From contig JAGTXZ010000020.1 in the NCBI GenBank assembly GCA_018398575.1, positions 1,922,001 to 1,986,000 on the forward strand: DNA of 64,000 bases. The letters run 5' to 3'. The notes beneath the pieces were generated by a model. The model did no database searches. It saw nothing but the letters and a program-made list of their open reading frames with translations, and was not told the DNA's origin. The number at the start of each line of letters is the position of its first letter. The first letter of the stretch is position 1. This DNA is from Ampelomyces quisqualis (taxonomy: Eukaryota > Ascomycota > Dothideomycetes > Pleosporales > Phaeosphaeriaceae). This document shows positions 46,170 through 58,281 of this stretch, piece after piece. A program made the position numbers and the translations under genes.

Positions 46170-48850
46170 GAAGTTTAAACTAACGCAGACACTAAGACTC
46201 TAGACAGTCTCTTTTTGTTACTGCTAACAGCACTAACAAAGACTCTAATGCTAAGGAAGAAAGGACACTAAGTTTGCACAAGAATATCTTAACTCCTCTA
46301 TTTAACAATAAGATACCTGCAGATTTTGTAGACAACGTGCAGGAATATAGGTCTGCTAATAACAGAGCTCCTAATGCCTACGTATCTACTCTCTTAAACT
46401 TCTAAAGTTTATCTAGACATAACTTTGCTAGACTCCTAGATCTTACAATAGAAGCTCTTAACAAGGATAGAGATACGCTAATGCATACTCAAAGATCCTT
46501 TTAGAACAACTCTGCTAAACCTTTGTTTAGCAATGCGCTACTTGCTAATTTTATAGATAACCTATAGGAGTATAATCCTTCTAATAATAGAGCACCTTGC
46601 ACCTATGCAGATACTCTCTTACAGTCCCAGAGATTCTTAGAGGACAATTAAGCCGAATTAGTAGAGCTGCTAGTACAGGGATCGCTACAAGTATTTAACA
46701 AACTAAACTATTTCCTTAGTTATGTTTAGCTTAATAACTTGTTACTTAGAAATAGCAACAGAAATATAGAGCAAAGCACTGCAGCGCAAGTAGTAGATTA
46801 AGATATATAGTATTTAGACGCAGCCCTTAATAAAGAACAGGACAACCAACTGTTAGTTGTTACAGGTTCTGTATATTACGCTAATAACATAGTTAGAGAG
46901 CGCGATTAAGATGTGCACGTAATTACAGAGGGTAATATTAAAAGTTATTTCTTTAATAATGCGTTTCTAGATAACTATAGCCAGCCTGTGTTAGGTTTAG
47001 TCTATCCTTAGGATTTCTCTAAGGACTTAGAGTTTAAGTATTATATTAATCTTGCCTGCCAAGCGTCCTTCTAACTGCTACAATTTAACAGAGATAATAC
47101 TACTTAAAATTCTAGGGACGTAGATATAATGCTTTTGCTGTTACTTTATAAAGAAACTTCTCTTACACTAGAGCTTATTTACAGTCTTCTCTACACGTTA
47201 ATCCCTAGACTGCTGCATATCTAGGAACTTTTGTTAGATAGCTAGAAAGCTAACTAAGATCTCCCTAGCAATAAAGCGTTCTCTGCTATTATGTTATAGG
47301 ATCTAGGCACTGTCTCTATGCTCGTTATAGGGGATCTATTAACTAAGACTATTTACTTTCTCTATACTAACTATTATACTATCTCTCTTAACAAGCTTAC
47401 TAATAAACGTCCTTCTTTGCGCAACTAGAGAGTAATAGTAGAGAACGTAAGTTATTAGCTCTTACAACTATATCTAATTACTAATTTGTGTAGGTCTATA
47501 TAATTAACAAATCTACTAAAGCAACTCTTATAATAGTACACCTTACAGAGTTGTAGTTTATGCGCTTTCTATATATAGCTACTAGTCTATTAGCGTACCT
47601 GCGTGCTCTACAGCTGCGTTTCCTTAGCTAGCTTGTTACGTCTTCTAAACAGGAACGTGTTCTAACATAATGTAGCATTCTAGAAAAGCTTCCTAACTGT
47701 TAGAGACGGGACACACAACGACAACTGCGAGCGTCTGTATTAGAAGTAGATTAAAGCCCTATCAATCTCCCTAAGCTTAAGCGTTTTAACATACAGGCGC
47801 TGCAGGATATAGTTGCTAAGAGACTAGCTTACCTAGCAAAGAAGCAGTAGCTGCAGATCCTATAGTGCGTAAACAAAATTAGTTCTACTTAAATTCTGTT
47901 GTCTATAAAGCTTAGCTTGCAACAGCTTTCTGTAGCAGAATTAGTACCTAAAGACGAACAACTGTTTGTAGAAAAGCTCCTCTATATCTATATGTTTTTA
48001 AAAAGCTAGAAGACCTTAAATTATATGTTAGTCGCAAAGAGTTATTATATAAAGTACGTTTACTACAAGGCCTTCTATAGCGCAACAGAGGCTCTTTCAA
48101 AAGTTAAATACAGGAGCAGTCTAGAGCAAAAAAGGCTAGCAGCTATAAGACTAAGCGCTAGTTTTAAAGCGGAGCTATTAGAAGAGCTACCTCTAACACT
48201 ATACTCTAACTAAATCTAAGAGGCCTTCTCCTAACTTAGCAAAGACAAAAGAAAGCAAAATGCCCTAGATATAGTAAAAGACAAGATAGTAAAGAGAGTT
48301 CTAAATAACTATTGTAGGTACAGCTAGGATAAAAAGAAGATTTAAGGTAATATTAACTGGTACATTAGAGAGGGTAGAGCACTCTATTTTATGTTGCAAG
48401 GGTTTAGCTATTTAAGCCTATTGCTGTTTCTTATATTTCTAAGCTGTAAAACCTAGGCTTCTTTGTTAGATATTAATTCGTTTGCCTATAAATTGACGCC
48501 AAGCGGGGCAAAAGCTTTGAATAAGCCTATAAAGGTCTAAGAGTAAGTTAGACTGCTTGCTAAACATTTTACATCTACTTATTAGCGCTGTAGTATAGAT
48601 GGCTTAAATTAGGACGAGGCGAAATAGTTTAGCAAACTTCTCTAAACTTGCCTGGATCTCTTAGACAGAGTACTAAGGAATACACTATACTTTCTTTAGG
48701 ATAATATTACTACTTCTAATCTATCTTTAGAAAGGCATCTAATAGATTTTGCGCAAAAGCTACTAGGCTTCTTTGTTAATAGCGAGTAATTAAGCGTTGC
48801 ACAATTATTAAAATAATGTTAGCTTAGCACTTTAGTTTACATAGTACAAA
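46170..48850 (+). pseudogene. Large unrecognised decayed gene with an internal repeat
   Basis: Long plus-frame, protein-like over about 880 codons. Near the N-terminus a motif occurs twice: PLFNNKIPADFVDNVQEY (46296-46350), then NNRAPNAY, and PLFSNALLANFIDNL*EY (46519-46573), then NNRAPCTY, about 75 codons apart. Further blocks are AALNKEQDNQLLVVTGSVYY (46821-46880), LVIGDLLTKTIYFLYTNYYT, RQLRASVLEVD near 47722-47753, MLVAKSYYIKYVYYKAFYSA (48025-48084) and REGRALYFMLQGFSYLS (48370-48420). The frame ends near 48800. Apparent Gln/Trp positions are stops. No known family; the internal duplication is the most distinctive feature. Confidence 0.55.
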
Positions 48851-50079
48851 GTAAACTATATTCTTATATAACTCTTTATTAATTACTTACTTATTGTAGT
48901 TGTGTAGTTGTAGAATTGCTCTCTGTAGCTTTCTTAGTATAATAACCTTCTGCCTCTTTTACATCTAACAATTAACATACTAAGTTAGTAAGTTATTTAA
49001 AATGCTAACTATTTCTAGGTCTAGACTATTAACCAGCGAAAGCCTTCTACTAACCTCTGGCCTTCTACTTGTCTCTAGCCTTCTACTAGTCTCTGGTCCT
49101 CTACTAGTATCTAGCCTTCCACTAGCTTCTAGTATTCTACTAGCCTCTTACCTTCTAGTATCTTTTATAACATACTAAACTTTATTTTGTTTAAGTTATT
49201 TAATTTATTGTATATCTGGGACAATTTGTCTATCTAGCGCTAAAAGTGCTTATATCTCTTTATACTTCCTACCTTTTTATAACAGAGTATTATGTGTTCC
49301 CTACTTAACAATATTTTTATTTACTGTTACTAGGGTCTGGTTAGTATTATTCTTTATTCTCTTCCCTTAGCCTTTGCTCTTGTCTAGTAGCTTAAGTTAA
49401 AGAAGATACTGCATAACAGACAGCATACTAATGCTGCATTCTATAGTATATTGCACAAACAATAGAGAAGCTATGTTTATTAGGCCTAAGAGTAGCCTTT
49501 CTACAAAAAAGATATAGAGTACAATTAACTCCTAAATTTGAGTTATTAGACTAAATACAAGCCGCAAGTTAAGCCTTTAGGTTGTCTATAAGTTGTTATA
49601 GGTAAGATTTTCTCTATAATTAGACGCACCTAACTTACAAAAAGCGTAGTTTACAAGTAAAGAAATGCTCTATAATGCACTTTAATAGAAGTGTTAAGGT
49701 TATAGTTAAAGTCTTGCGTATACAGTAGTATTGCGGGGTATAATAGGTTTACCTTTTAACCTCTATTTTAGCCTTTTTATTTTATAATAGGAAATGGCAG
49801 GAGGTTATTTTATAATTAAGTTAGAGTAAGAAAATATATTAGCGTAACAGTATAAAGTCTCTCTTGTCCTACTGCGCAGTAGCATCTTACCTTAATAGAG
49901 GCAATGCTGCCTTACCTGAACTAGCGCTATTTATAGCCTTAAGCTATATATACCTTTTGTGCTATATATAATATAGTGCAGTCTAAAATCCATTTCCTAT
50001 TTGTGCGTATTATTTGTTCTTAGCGCACAGTCTTTACTAAAGGATTTTACCTATTTAGTACTAGTATTGTGCAGGTATT
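48851..50079. other. Gap with minisatellite, otherwise no gene recognised
   Basis: AT-rich sequence with T-runs, and the 18-bp minisatellite at 49033-49160. Possibly the 5' region of the membrane-protein gene that follows. Confidence 0.4.
49033..49160. repeat. 18-bp minisatellite, about 7 units
   Basis: Consecutive units are variants of CTCTAGCCTTCTACTAGT, for example CTCTGGCCTTCTACTTGT, CTCTGGTCCTCTACTAGT and ATCTAGCCTTCCACTAGC. The period is 18 bp throughout, so an in-frame hexapeptide repeat is possible, but the neighbouring frame is not clearly open. TGG and CCA survive in some units. Confidence 0.85.
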
Positions 50080-51180
50080 TATTTAACTTTATCGCGATAT
50101 AGAAAAAATAAGCTAAAACTACTTAGGTTACAACTACATAACAATGTAACAGGACAGGCTAGAGCAAACTCTTACCTGCTTATAAGACAAGGCTAAAGTT
50201 AAGATTGTTTGCCTATACCTCTCTTCGCAAAAAGACAGCGCTATTTTCTATTATTCTATAGCTACTATGCGTAAAGAAGTTAGCTATATAAGCCTTCTTT
50301 AACGTTAATGCTACACTAGCTCCTACTAAGAATCTATAATCTCTATCGCGCACCTCTATTTTAAGACTATAAACTTATAGTTACATTTATTTAGTACTTT
50401 ATAGTTCTGCACTAGCGCAACGCGCTTTACAGGCACTACTATAAGTCTTTTATCTATAAGGACAGCTGCAATTCTTATCTTTCTTGCAGCAAATGCCTTT
50501 TGCTTTGCGTGCTTAACGCTCTATTACATCTTTGCAGACTACGCTAAAGCTAACTCTTGGCTGCAACTTAACTACCTTAGAATTGTCTATGCTATCTAGG
50601 CCTTTTTAACATCTTTTGTAGCACTCTTACCTGGCTGCTATCCTAGCGAGCAGTGTGTTTACATAAGTTTTGTAACTATAGTAGCTATAATTTGTTCTTG
50701 TTAACTCTTAGTTAATTTGCAGCATAGTTACTTAGAGTAACAAAGCTATATTAGCATGTATGCAATCTTAGGCAGCCTTGCAGCTCTTCTTGTATTTTAC
50801 TACTAGTATTTTGGTAGAGACTTTAGCCTAGTAACTAATTTTGGGATAATAATTATTATTAATGCATTAGAAGGTGCTATTTATATAACTTGCCTGTTGG
50901 ACAAAGCAATTAGTATAAAACTTAGTGTCTTAGATGCAAGTTACCTTGCAATGTACATTCTTGCTATAGCTAGAGTATTAGTCTATAAATAAGGTCTAAT
51001 GTTAGCTTATTAAGACTTGCTAAGCAAAGGTCTTATGTTAGATGCATGGTTCTAGAGTTGTAAGGCCTAGCTTAGAGGTTAAGCATTTACAAGTAAAAAT
51101 AAGCGTACATAGAAAGAATAGGATTAGACTAGAGAAGAAGGCGAATTAGATAGCGTTAGTGAAAGATCTTAAACTAGTCT
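50080..51180 (+). pseudogene. Multi-pass membrane protein, decayed; GPCR-like family possible
   Basis: The plus frame from about 50425 shows successive hydrophobic segments: TAAILIFLAANAFCFACLTL (50463-50522), IVYAI*AFLTSFVALLPGCY (50583-50640), YISFVTIVAIICSC (50660-50700), AILGSLAALLVFYY (50762-50800), GIIIIINALEGAIYITCLL (50845-50900) and YLAMYILAIARVLVY (50941-50985). A charged tail follows to about 51170. Six or seven membrane passes fit a fungal receptor-like protein such as the DUF3112 'family C-like GPCR' group. The match rests on topology and loose pattern only. Upstream exons were not resolved. Confidence 0.5.
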
Positions 51181-51700
51181 ACTTTATAAAGGAATTGTTA
51201 TTAGCACTACCTCTGTTAAGAGTACAACTGTATACACTAGCAAGTAGAAGGTAGAACAGCAAGCAAGTCTTTATAATGCCTAATTAATTTAGTAAATTTA
51301 ATTAATAGTCTGCTATATAATGTTAATACTTAATTAAGATGTTTTATAAGCTTAATATATTAACAGCTTTTCTACAGCTAAGCAAACCTAAGATAAGACG
51401 CTTATAAGTATAGAAAGCGGGGCTTAGGTGCGTTACCTAGTGTAACGTTAACCTGTAAGGCTTAACATCCCCGCCTTATAGAAATAGAGCCCTAGGAGGC
51501 CTATGGAAAAAATAACCTATTATCTTATAATGTAAGTTACAGTACAGCCTTTATTTGATACTTAAATTTAGCCTTTCTAACGCTTACAATCTACTGCAAC
51601 AAATAGGCTCTGCTAGCAGCCTTTTTAACTCTAACACTTTAAAGTGCTAGCATTTAACACGCTAGCCTTTTTCTTAAGTAGAGTGTTTAACAATATTAGT
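51181..51700. other. Intergenic, short GC-rich inverted repeat
   Basis: At 51416-51475 a stretch begins GCGGGGCTTAGGTG and ends TTAACATCCCCGC, so its ends are complementary (GCGGGG/CCCCGC), with further partial pairing. It stands out from the AT-rich surroundings and could be a remnant TIR. No gene seen. Confidence 0.4.
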
Positions 51701-54051
51701 TAGAAGATAACTTTGCCGCTTATCTATTAACTATATATAAGATTTTACAGCCTAGGAACAGATAAGAAGACTAGCGCTATAGATAAATCTTTTAGAAAAT
51801 TATTTGCTAAAGCTTAGCAGCTCTATAGTATCTCTTTAAGCTTATTCCTTACTTCTGTCTCTCTGTCTACAGTTGTATTTACGCTAGAAGTCCTTGCATT
51901 TCTTGTCCTTTGCAAGCGCTTCCCTAATCTCTAGTAAGACTTTAATACTTTACTTAGTCCTTTGCTAATAGTAGTAGTACTGTTGTTTTAGAAAATGCTA
52001 ACTGTACCTGCACAACTTGTAGACACATAGTAGCTAACTTTATTTAATTTAACTGCTACTATAAGCATTTTAACAGATACTTCTTTTAATAGTACCTATA
52101 GTTACTTATTCTTATATTTACTCTGGCTGCACTGCTTATAACCTCTATTCTTGTTCCTTTAAACTATACTAATAGAAAAAGCGCTGTGCTTAGAGTAAGT
52201 AGACTTAATGCCTTAGGGTAGTCTAATGTTAGTCTAAATTAAGTAGATTAATACTAGGCTTATCTTCTCTTTAGTTTGCTGTTTACTAGACATGTTTGTT
52301 AGGTTATCTAGAGCAAGCTTGCTTTTTACGTAGCAGCCTGGTAACACTTACTGCACGCAGCTTTGTGCACAATACTTATTAACTCTATACTAGACAATTA
52401 GATGTCTAAAAAGACACTTAAATCTTAACTTAAGGTCTTCTCTAGTAAAGTTACTGCTATTTCTTTTAACTGTAACTACAGCGTAATCTCTTAACTAGCA
52501 GAGAGAAGGGAACGCCTAGCTCGGGCTCTTAAGACAGCAGAGACCTCTAACTTAAGAAAGGCTTGTAGAGCAGGCGTATAGAAACAAAGCAAGGACTTAA
52601 GCTTTCTTAAGACGCCTAGACGCTTAAGCTGTTAATCTAGAAACCTCTTAGACCTCTTTGTCTAGACAAGACACAAGAAGGTTAATAACACGCTAGTATA
52701 TCTAGAGCAACTTTGTTAAACTAGTCAAAAGATAGACTTCTATTACGCTGCTTAAGAGGACTTTCTGTTACTATAGTCTGCGTTTATTACCTTTACTTAT
52801 CTAATTACTGCTTACATCGCATGTTAAATAGTAATTTACACAAGGTTAGGTTATATAACACCCTAAACAATGCCTTTGTTAGTAGATAAAGTAGTATAGA
52901 GCAACGTTAATATCTTCTGGTAGGACAGGACTATATGCACTGTACTTTCTAACGCACTTATTATAACAGCAGCAACTGCGTGCGTTATTCTAGTAGCTTT
53001 AGTAGAGCTCCTCTCCCAGATTATCTACATTACGCGTGCAGTATCCTAGCTAAGCTAGATTAATAAACTTCTATAGTCTGTCTTAGGCCTACTTTAAGGT
53101 GTATTGCCTCTTATCCTAGTAGCTATTCTATTGAAAGGATTTGTTGTAGTACTTAATTACCTTGTCTAAAAGCAGGATATCTCTTTAAAGAGCTAGATTA
53201 ACCTTAAGATTTAAGACTATTACTTTTACTTTCTTTTTGTCTAAGTTACTCTTGTAGTGTTACTAGCTGCAGGACTTACTACTATTGCGAATAAGATTAC
53301 ACACAGAGCTTTGCTAGCTGCAACCTTAGCTAAGAACCTTTTAAAAGCAAGCAATTATTTTCTATCCTATATTCTTCTCTAGGCTCTATCTATAAGCGCT
53401 AACTCTTTGTTGCGAATTAATTAACTAGTAGGAAGGTTTATACTTAGTCTGATCTTTAACAAGTTAGTTACTTAGATAATTTTAAGAAGAAGAGGTTAAG
53501 GTCTTAATTAGGGTACTTTTGTACTAGTCTTTACAAATCTCTTGTGCATTAGTAGGTTTTCAGTTCTAATATCATGCAGTCTACGCTAATAAGAGAGAGG
53601 ATTTCTTTATGCTATTATCTTGCTAGTTATTCTTCCTCTCTAGGTTCTTACAATTAGCTTATTCTAGATTATCTACTCTAAATCAAGTATACTGCTTACT
53701 AAACAGAATTGTAGAGGCCTATTTTACCCCAAAGCACTTAAACATCTCTTAACAGGCTTGTACATAATGCAAGTCTATCTTATAGCTCTATTTCTTCTTA
53801 TATAAGACTTGTAAGGCAGAGCTAGATATATTAGACAGGCAAGCATTATAGTGCTTACTACAGGACTAACTATTGTATATTACTATTTACTTAACAAAGC
53901 ATTTAACCCCTTGTTAAGCTTTTCCTCTACTACGCTTAAGGAAACCCTAGCTAAAGATGTAATGCCAACCCCTCCTTTCCTTTATAAGGCACTTGCGTTA
54001 AGCCTAGCAATTTGCATTTCTAGCAATAGTTATAGAATTGGCTCTAGCTAA
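51700..54051 (+). pseudogene. CSC1/RSN1-type (DUF221) calcium-permeable stress-gated channel, decayed
   Basis: DUF221 proteins are OSCA/TMEM63-related osmo- or mechano-gated cation channels in the plasma or internal membranes. N-terminal membrane segments are at about 51850-51910 (SLSTVVFTLEVLAFLVLCKR) and 51955-51990. A cytosolic region follows at 52500-52770 (KDLSFLKTPRR, DLFV*TRHKKVNNTLVYLE). The conserved 7TM block comes next: NVNIF (52907-52921), ALIITAATACVILVALVELL (52951-53010), *DYYFYFLFV*VTLVVLLAA (53214-53273), LLKASNYFLSYILL (53338-53379) and TFVLVFTNLLCISRF (53518-53562). After these is LTGLYIMQVYLIALFLL (53749-53800), ending LLNKAFNPLLSFSSTTLKE near 53900. The order matches the RSN1_TM, PHM7_cyt and RSN1_7TM layout. 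This is a host-type gene, not a transposon gene. The stop at 54049-54051 may itself be a decayed Gln. Confidence 0.82.
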
Positions 54052-55300
54052 GCATTGCAGTTGCAGAAAGTAGTAAAAGAAGTAATTATATTAGACACAG
54101 ACGCAACTATTACTGCGTTAAGCAAAATATGTTTGAGATAAAAGATTAAGAACAGTATTCTAGAATCAATTCTCTACTACTACAGTATAGATCCCTCTTG
54201 CCTTACCTGCAATTGCACCTTACCTTAAATAAGATAAGACTACTGTGCTGTTTCTAGCTACTTGTGTATAATTACCGCGACATATACAAATGTTACAGCT
54301 AGTAACAATTCTTGCTACTATAACTTGCATAGTATAATTTTATAAGATGTAACTATTATGTAACAAGCCTAGACTTAGCCTTTATAATTGCGTATGCACT
54401 AGCGTTATGTTGTAATAACGTCTAGAGATCTAGAGCCAATTTGGGAAGTGTTATATAGATGTAGAGGCTTAGTACATAGCAGTTCAAGCAGAAGACAAGA
54501 GGAATTACTGCTGTGCCTCTAGAGAACTAGGTATTACTCTTATTAGTGTCGCAAGCGCTACTATTAATAGTGCAAGTAGTAAGACTAGTAGCGCTAATAA
54601 CACTAGTTTTAGGGCTACATTGCTGCCAAATAGGTAGAAATAGCGTAATAAATGTTAGTGTGCGGAATGTAGCAATGTTACGTAGAACCTTATTCTACTT
54701 GAAATCTTTTAAGGTTTAACGTATCCCCTAGTATCCAAGTTTACTTAACAGCTGCCTATCTTTCTAGTAACTAGCAGCTATAGATAACTAGTGTAAACTG
54801 CTAGACACTAAAGGTAGCGTAACTAGCGTGTAAGAGCTTTCTAAATAGTATTGTATAGGCATATTAACTACGTCTATATAAGTTAACATAATGCTAATAA
54901 TAAACTTAAATTTCTATAGTCTTACTCTACAGCATTAGACTTGATTTATCTTAACATAGCTTGGCATGTAAAATAAAGTAACAAAGTCTTAATTTAAGAT
55001 ATAAGCATTTCTGTCTTGTCTTCTATTATAGCACAAATATTACTAGAATTCTATAACCTCTTTATTACTTAACATAGCTAATTATAGAAATGTATTAAGC
55101 TACTAAATAAAGATCTTGTAGCGTTTTGTATAATCTGTAAGTTAGCTTATAGCTCTTTTGTACTGCAGGATTACGTATTGCTGCAATTGCTTGCTAATAT
55201 AGCTAACGTTATCTAACGTTATAACATTTCTACTATATCCTCTGTACATTATACTATAGAATTTAGTTTTGCTGTCTACGCTTTGAAGCTTAGCACGCTA
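54052..55300. other. No gene recognised
   Basis: Possible short C-terminal continuation of the channel pseudogene to about 54140 (VVKEVIILDTDATITALSK). After that, AT-rich sequence with no frame or repeat I can support. Confidence 0.4.
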
Positions 55301-58080
55301 TTAACGATTGAACTTCTTACACTTCTTAGTGTTACAACTACCCTAGGCTCTACCAAATACAACTAATTGCTTGAAGATGTATTTCTCTACTATCTACTCT
55401 AACTTGGAGCATTGGCTATAGAGCAAATTCCTAGCGGCTGTAACACAAATTATGCTATACTAGGTATAGACTAAGCTTCTGCAATTATAATTAGGCTAAC
55501 TAAATCCTATAGCAAATGTAAAACTACGAGGTGTAGCGTACTGCGCACAAGTAGCAAGCACACTATTGAATTTACTAGATAATAACCTTACTCTTTATCT
55601 GCAAGATAAAATTGGCTTAGCTTTATAGGTCTTAAAAGACTGCCTTAGCCTGCAGGAGATTAATACTTGTATTTAAGGTGTTGGAAGCGCTGCTAATTAT
55701 TAGAGAAAACAGCTGTTAGATGCTAGTAGAGCAATCTATAAAGCAACTAAAGATATCAATTACTATATCTGCGCTGCAATTGGAGAGGCTTAAGTAGTAG
55801 AAAAAGGCTACAAAAGGGATAGTAGAACGCCTAACGTAAGCCCTAACGTAAAGTATCTAGAGGTCCAGATCGCAGAGGATAAAAGAATAACAAGTAGCGT
55901 ATTTAATGCTAATAATACTTCTAGCAGAATAGATTTTGTAGACATTAAAGCCTACGCTGCGTTGGTAAGAGGATAGGACAACAACCTGCAGTTTAATAAC
56001 GCTAAGTTAGTATATTCTTCTAAGACTATTTAGAGGATCTAGCAACATCTAAGGATCTAGAAGATTGATTTTGGTTTGATATAAGAGAAGGCTACTTGCG
56101 ACAATTTGTAATGTAAAGACTTTAGATGTAGTCTTCTTATTAACTACCTTGTAGGCATATCTGCTTTATAAAATTATATAAACAGATTAAAGGTTATTAT
56201 AGTAACTACCTCTAAAGGACAAGCTATTAAGATAAATATATATATAGAAGCTTTCTTTTACCTATTACACTGTAACAAGATTCTATTGTTTAGTTCTTGC
56301 AGGCGTAAGGGCTTGTATATACGCAGATATTATAACCTGTAAGTTTGTAGCTAGTATAACCTTATAGCCTTAGCTCTATCTGTATCTATTAACGAGTAAA
56401 TTTCTTATAGGTCTAATCTGCTTTTAAAGCTATTGTGCTCAGATTATAGCAGATCCTGTTGCGCTACTAAGGTTACAAAGGTGTTTGGCGCTAAGGCAGG
56501 TGTTACGAAAGTTGTATATAGTAACAATTCTGGCTGTAATTGCTAGAAAGACGTAATAGGCGCTGTGTTTGGCCCTAGACTCTAGCATAGTAACAGATCT
56601 TGCTAAATCGTTGTGCCTGCAGGTATTGTGTCTAAGTACGTTATAATATTATGCAGGTATAGGCAACTATCTCCTGCATTCTACACTAGTAAGTTAGGTA
56701 GGCTATAGCTAGTTTATATGTATTTATACATTGTTTGCACTGCGTTCTCTAACTATCTGTTCTGGGTCTTAATAAGAGCTGTACTGCAAAGGTTATAAGT
56801 CTAAGAGCGCTATTGCTAATCTAGGCTAGAAAGTGCTTACTAGGAAATCCTATCTTGCTTACAGCCTACTTTATAACAGTAACTATATAAAGAGTTATTA
56901 GCTTAGCATTTTCTGCACAGAAGCTTCCTATTATACAAAGTAGAGGTTAGTTCCAGATTTAATCGCATTAGGCTTAACAGCACTTACCTTTGTTTTTTTA
57001 ATTTAGCACTAGTTGCAAGCTTTCTTTACTTGTTGTCTAGTCTAGCCTATTATAGCTTGTTAGGTAGAGTGCTTTGTATTGCTTAGATAACTATGTAGTT
57101 CTACAGGACTGTTAAACGCACCTACTAGGTACATTCCTTCTCTTTATATTCTCCTGTTAATACTGTGCTGCAATAATCTACACGATAGTTTACAAGAGAG
57201 TTAATCTACGTTAAGCCAAACCCTGTTGCTGCCTACTGTGCCGCACATAAGTGTTAAATTTGTCTAACACAGACTAGTTCTAAGTAACGCTGTAAGAAAG
57301 GCCTTTGTTAGTTAGGAGATTATTATTACTGTTACTATGCTTAATAATTCTTAACAAAATTAGCCTCTTCTCTATAGCAGTTGCACTAGACTGTGCTATC
57401 TTATAAACCTCTATACAATAATACGTAATTACAAGAAACATATACAGATCCAGACGTAGTATAGTAAAGATTGTAACTGCTAGTAGGGTTACTAATAAGG
57501 CACAAGACCTGTATGTATATACAGTTACGTAAGTGCAGATCCCTGCATAAGAGGATAGCGTGTCTTACTGCACGCTATCCTGCTAGTTAGTCGCAGTAAA
57601 TAGCAGTCTAGACGTTCCCTTAGGCGCGTAGTTTACAGCCTTAGAACTATCTCTTAATTACTGCAACGCGCGGGTTATGTTCCTGCATTAATTAGGCTAA
57701 ATAGAGAATAACTTTGCCTTGTTGCTACGCTACATATCTGCAGTACAAGCGCACTAGTGTATCTTTGATTAGAAAGGTTAACCTACCTGTGTAGTTTTAC
57801 TTGCTTCTGCTTATAGGCTAGTAACTTATCTTAAGACTGCAGCAAAGGTTCTTTTTTATATAGGAATATACTCTAGCAGTAGCCTTATTATTATATTCTT
57901 AGATAGTTACTAGTAGACAGGTACCTATAAGAGCTGGTACAGAGAAGAGATTATTGCTAATTAGCACAGCTAGATAAACGAATCTACAACTACCTTTCTT
58001 TACGCATTTACTTTATTAGCCCTAGTTCTACTAGCACTAGCGTTAAATTTTCTAGTGCTAACAGCGCTTACCTAAAGAGG
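55300..58080 (+). pseudogene. Unrecognised decayed gene, possible membrane anchor at the C-terminus
   Basis: The plus frame gives LDASRAIYKATKDINYYICA (55715-55775), NVSPNVKYLEVQIAEDKRIT (55840-55895) and SSRIDFVDIKAYAALVRG* (55923-55978). Cys-rich frames continue to about 56700. Near the end, TFLYAFTLLALVLLALALNF (57989-58048) is a strong single transmembrane segment, preceded by Y*REEIIAN. A secreted or cell-surface protein with one membrane anchor is possible. No family recognised, and it may be more than one gene. Confidence 0.4.
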
Positions 58081-58243
58081 CAGCTAAGAGATGTAGGCAG
58101 GAAGTTTACTATAGACAACGCAACTTAGGGTAGCACAGTTCCTAGACGAATTCGTGCCTACAGTAGTGCCTAAAGTTTCTGTAAAAAGCGCCTATTGCCC
58201 GTTACAAGTATCTGTTATCTGTAGAAGTAATAGCTAGCACTCC
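58074..58243 (+). repeat. Dispersed ~170-bp repeat, copy 2
   Basis: Partner of 45606-45775: AGAGGCAGCTAAGAGATGTA, ACAACGCAACTTAGGGTAGCA, CTGTAAAAAGCGCCTATTG and AATAGCTAGCACT blocks match in order. It ends about 40 bp before the hAT element. Confidence 0.75.
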
Positions 58244-58281
58244 TAACGTAATAAAGGCAATAAAGGCTAGGTTAGTAGAGC

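Larger units (their letters stand above)
44481..46170. other. Mostly unassigned, with hairpin and dispersed repeat
   Basis: Contains the hairpin at 45555-45599 and the dispersed repeat at 45606-45775. A short plus-strand protein-like stretch (LFVKHQILCL*SDWEI near 45200-45245) is not assignable. Confidence 0.4.
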
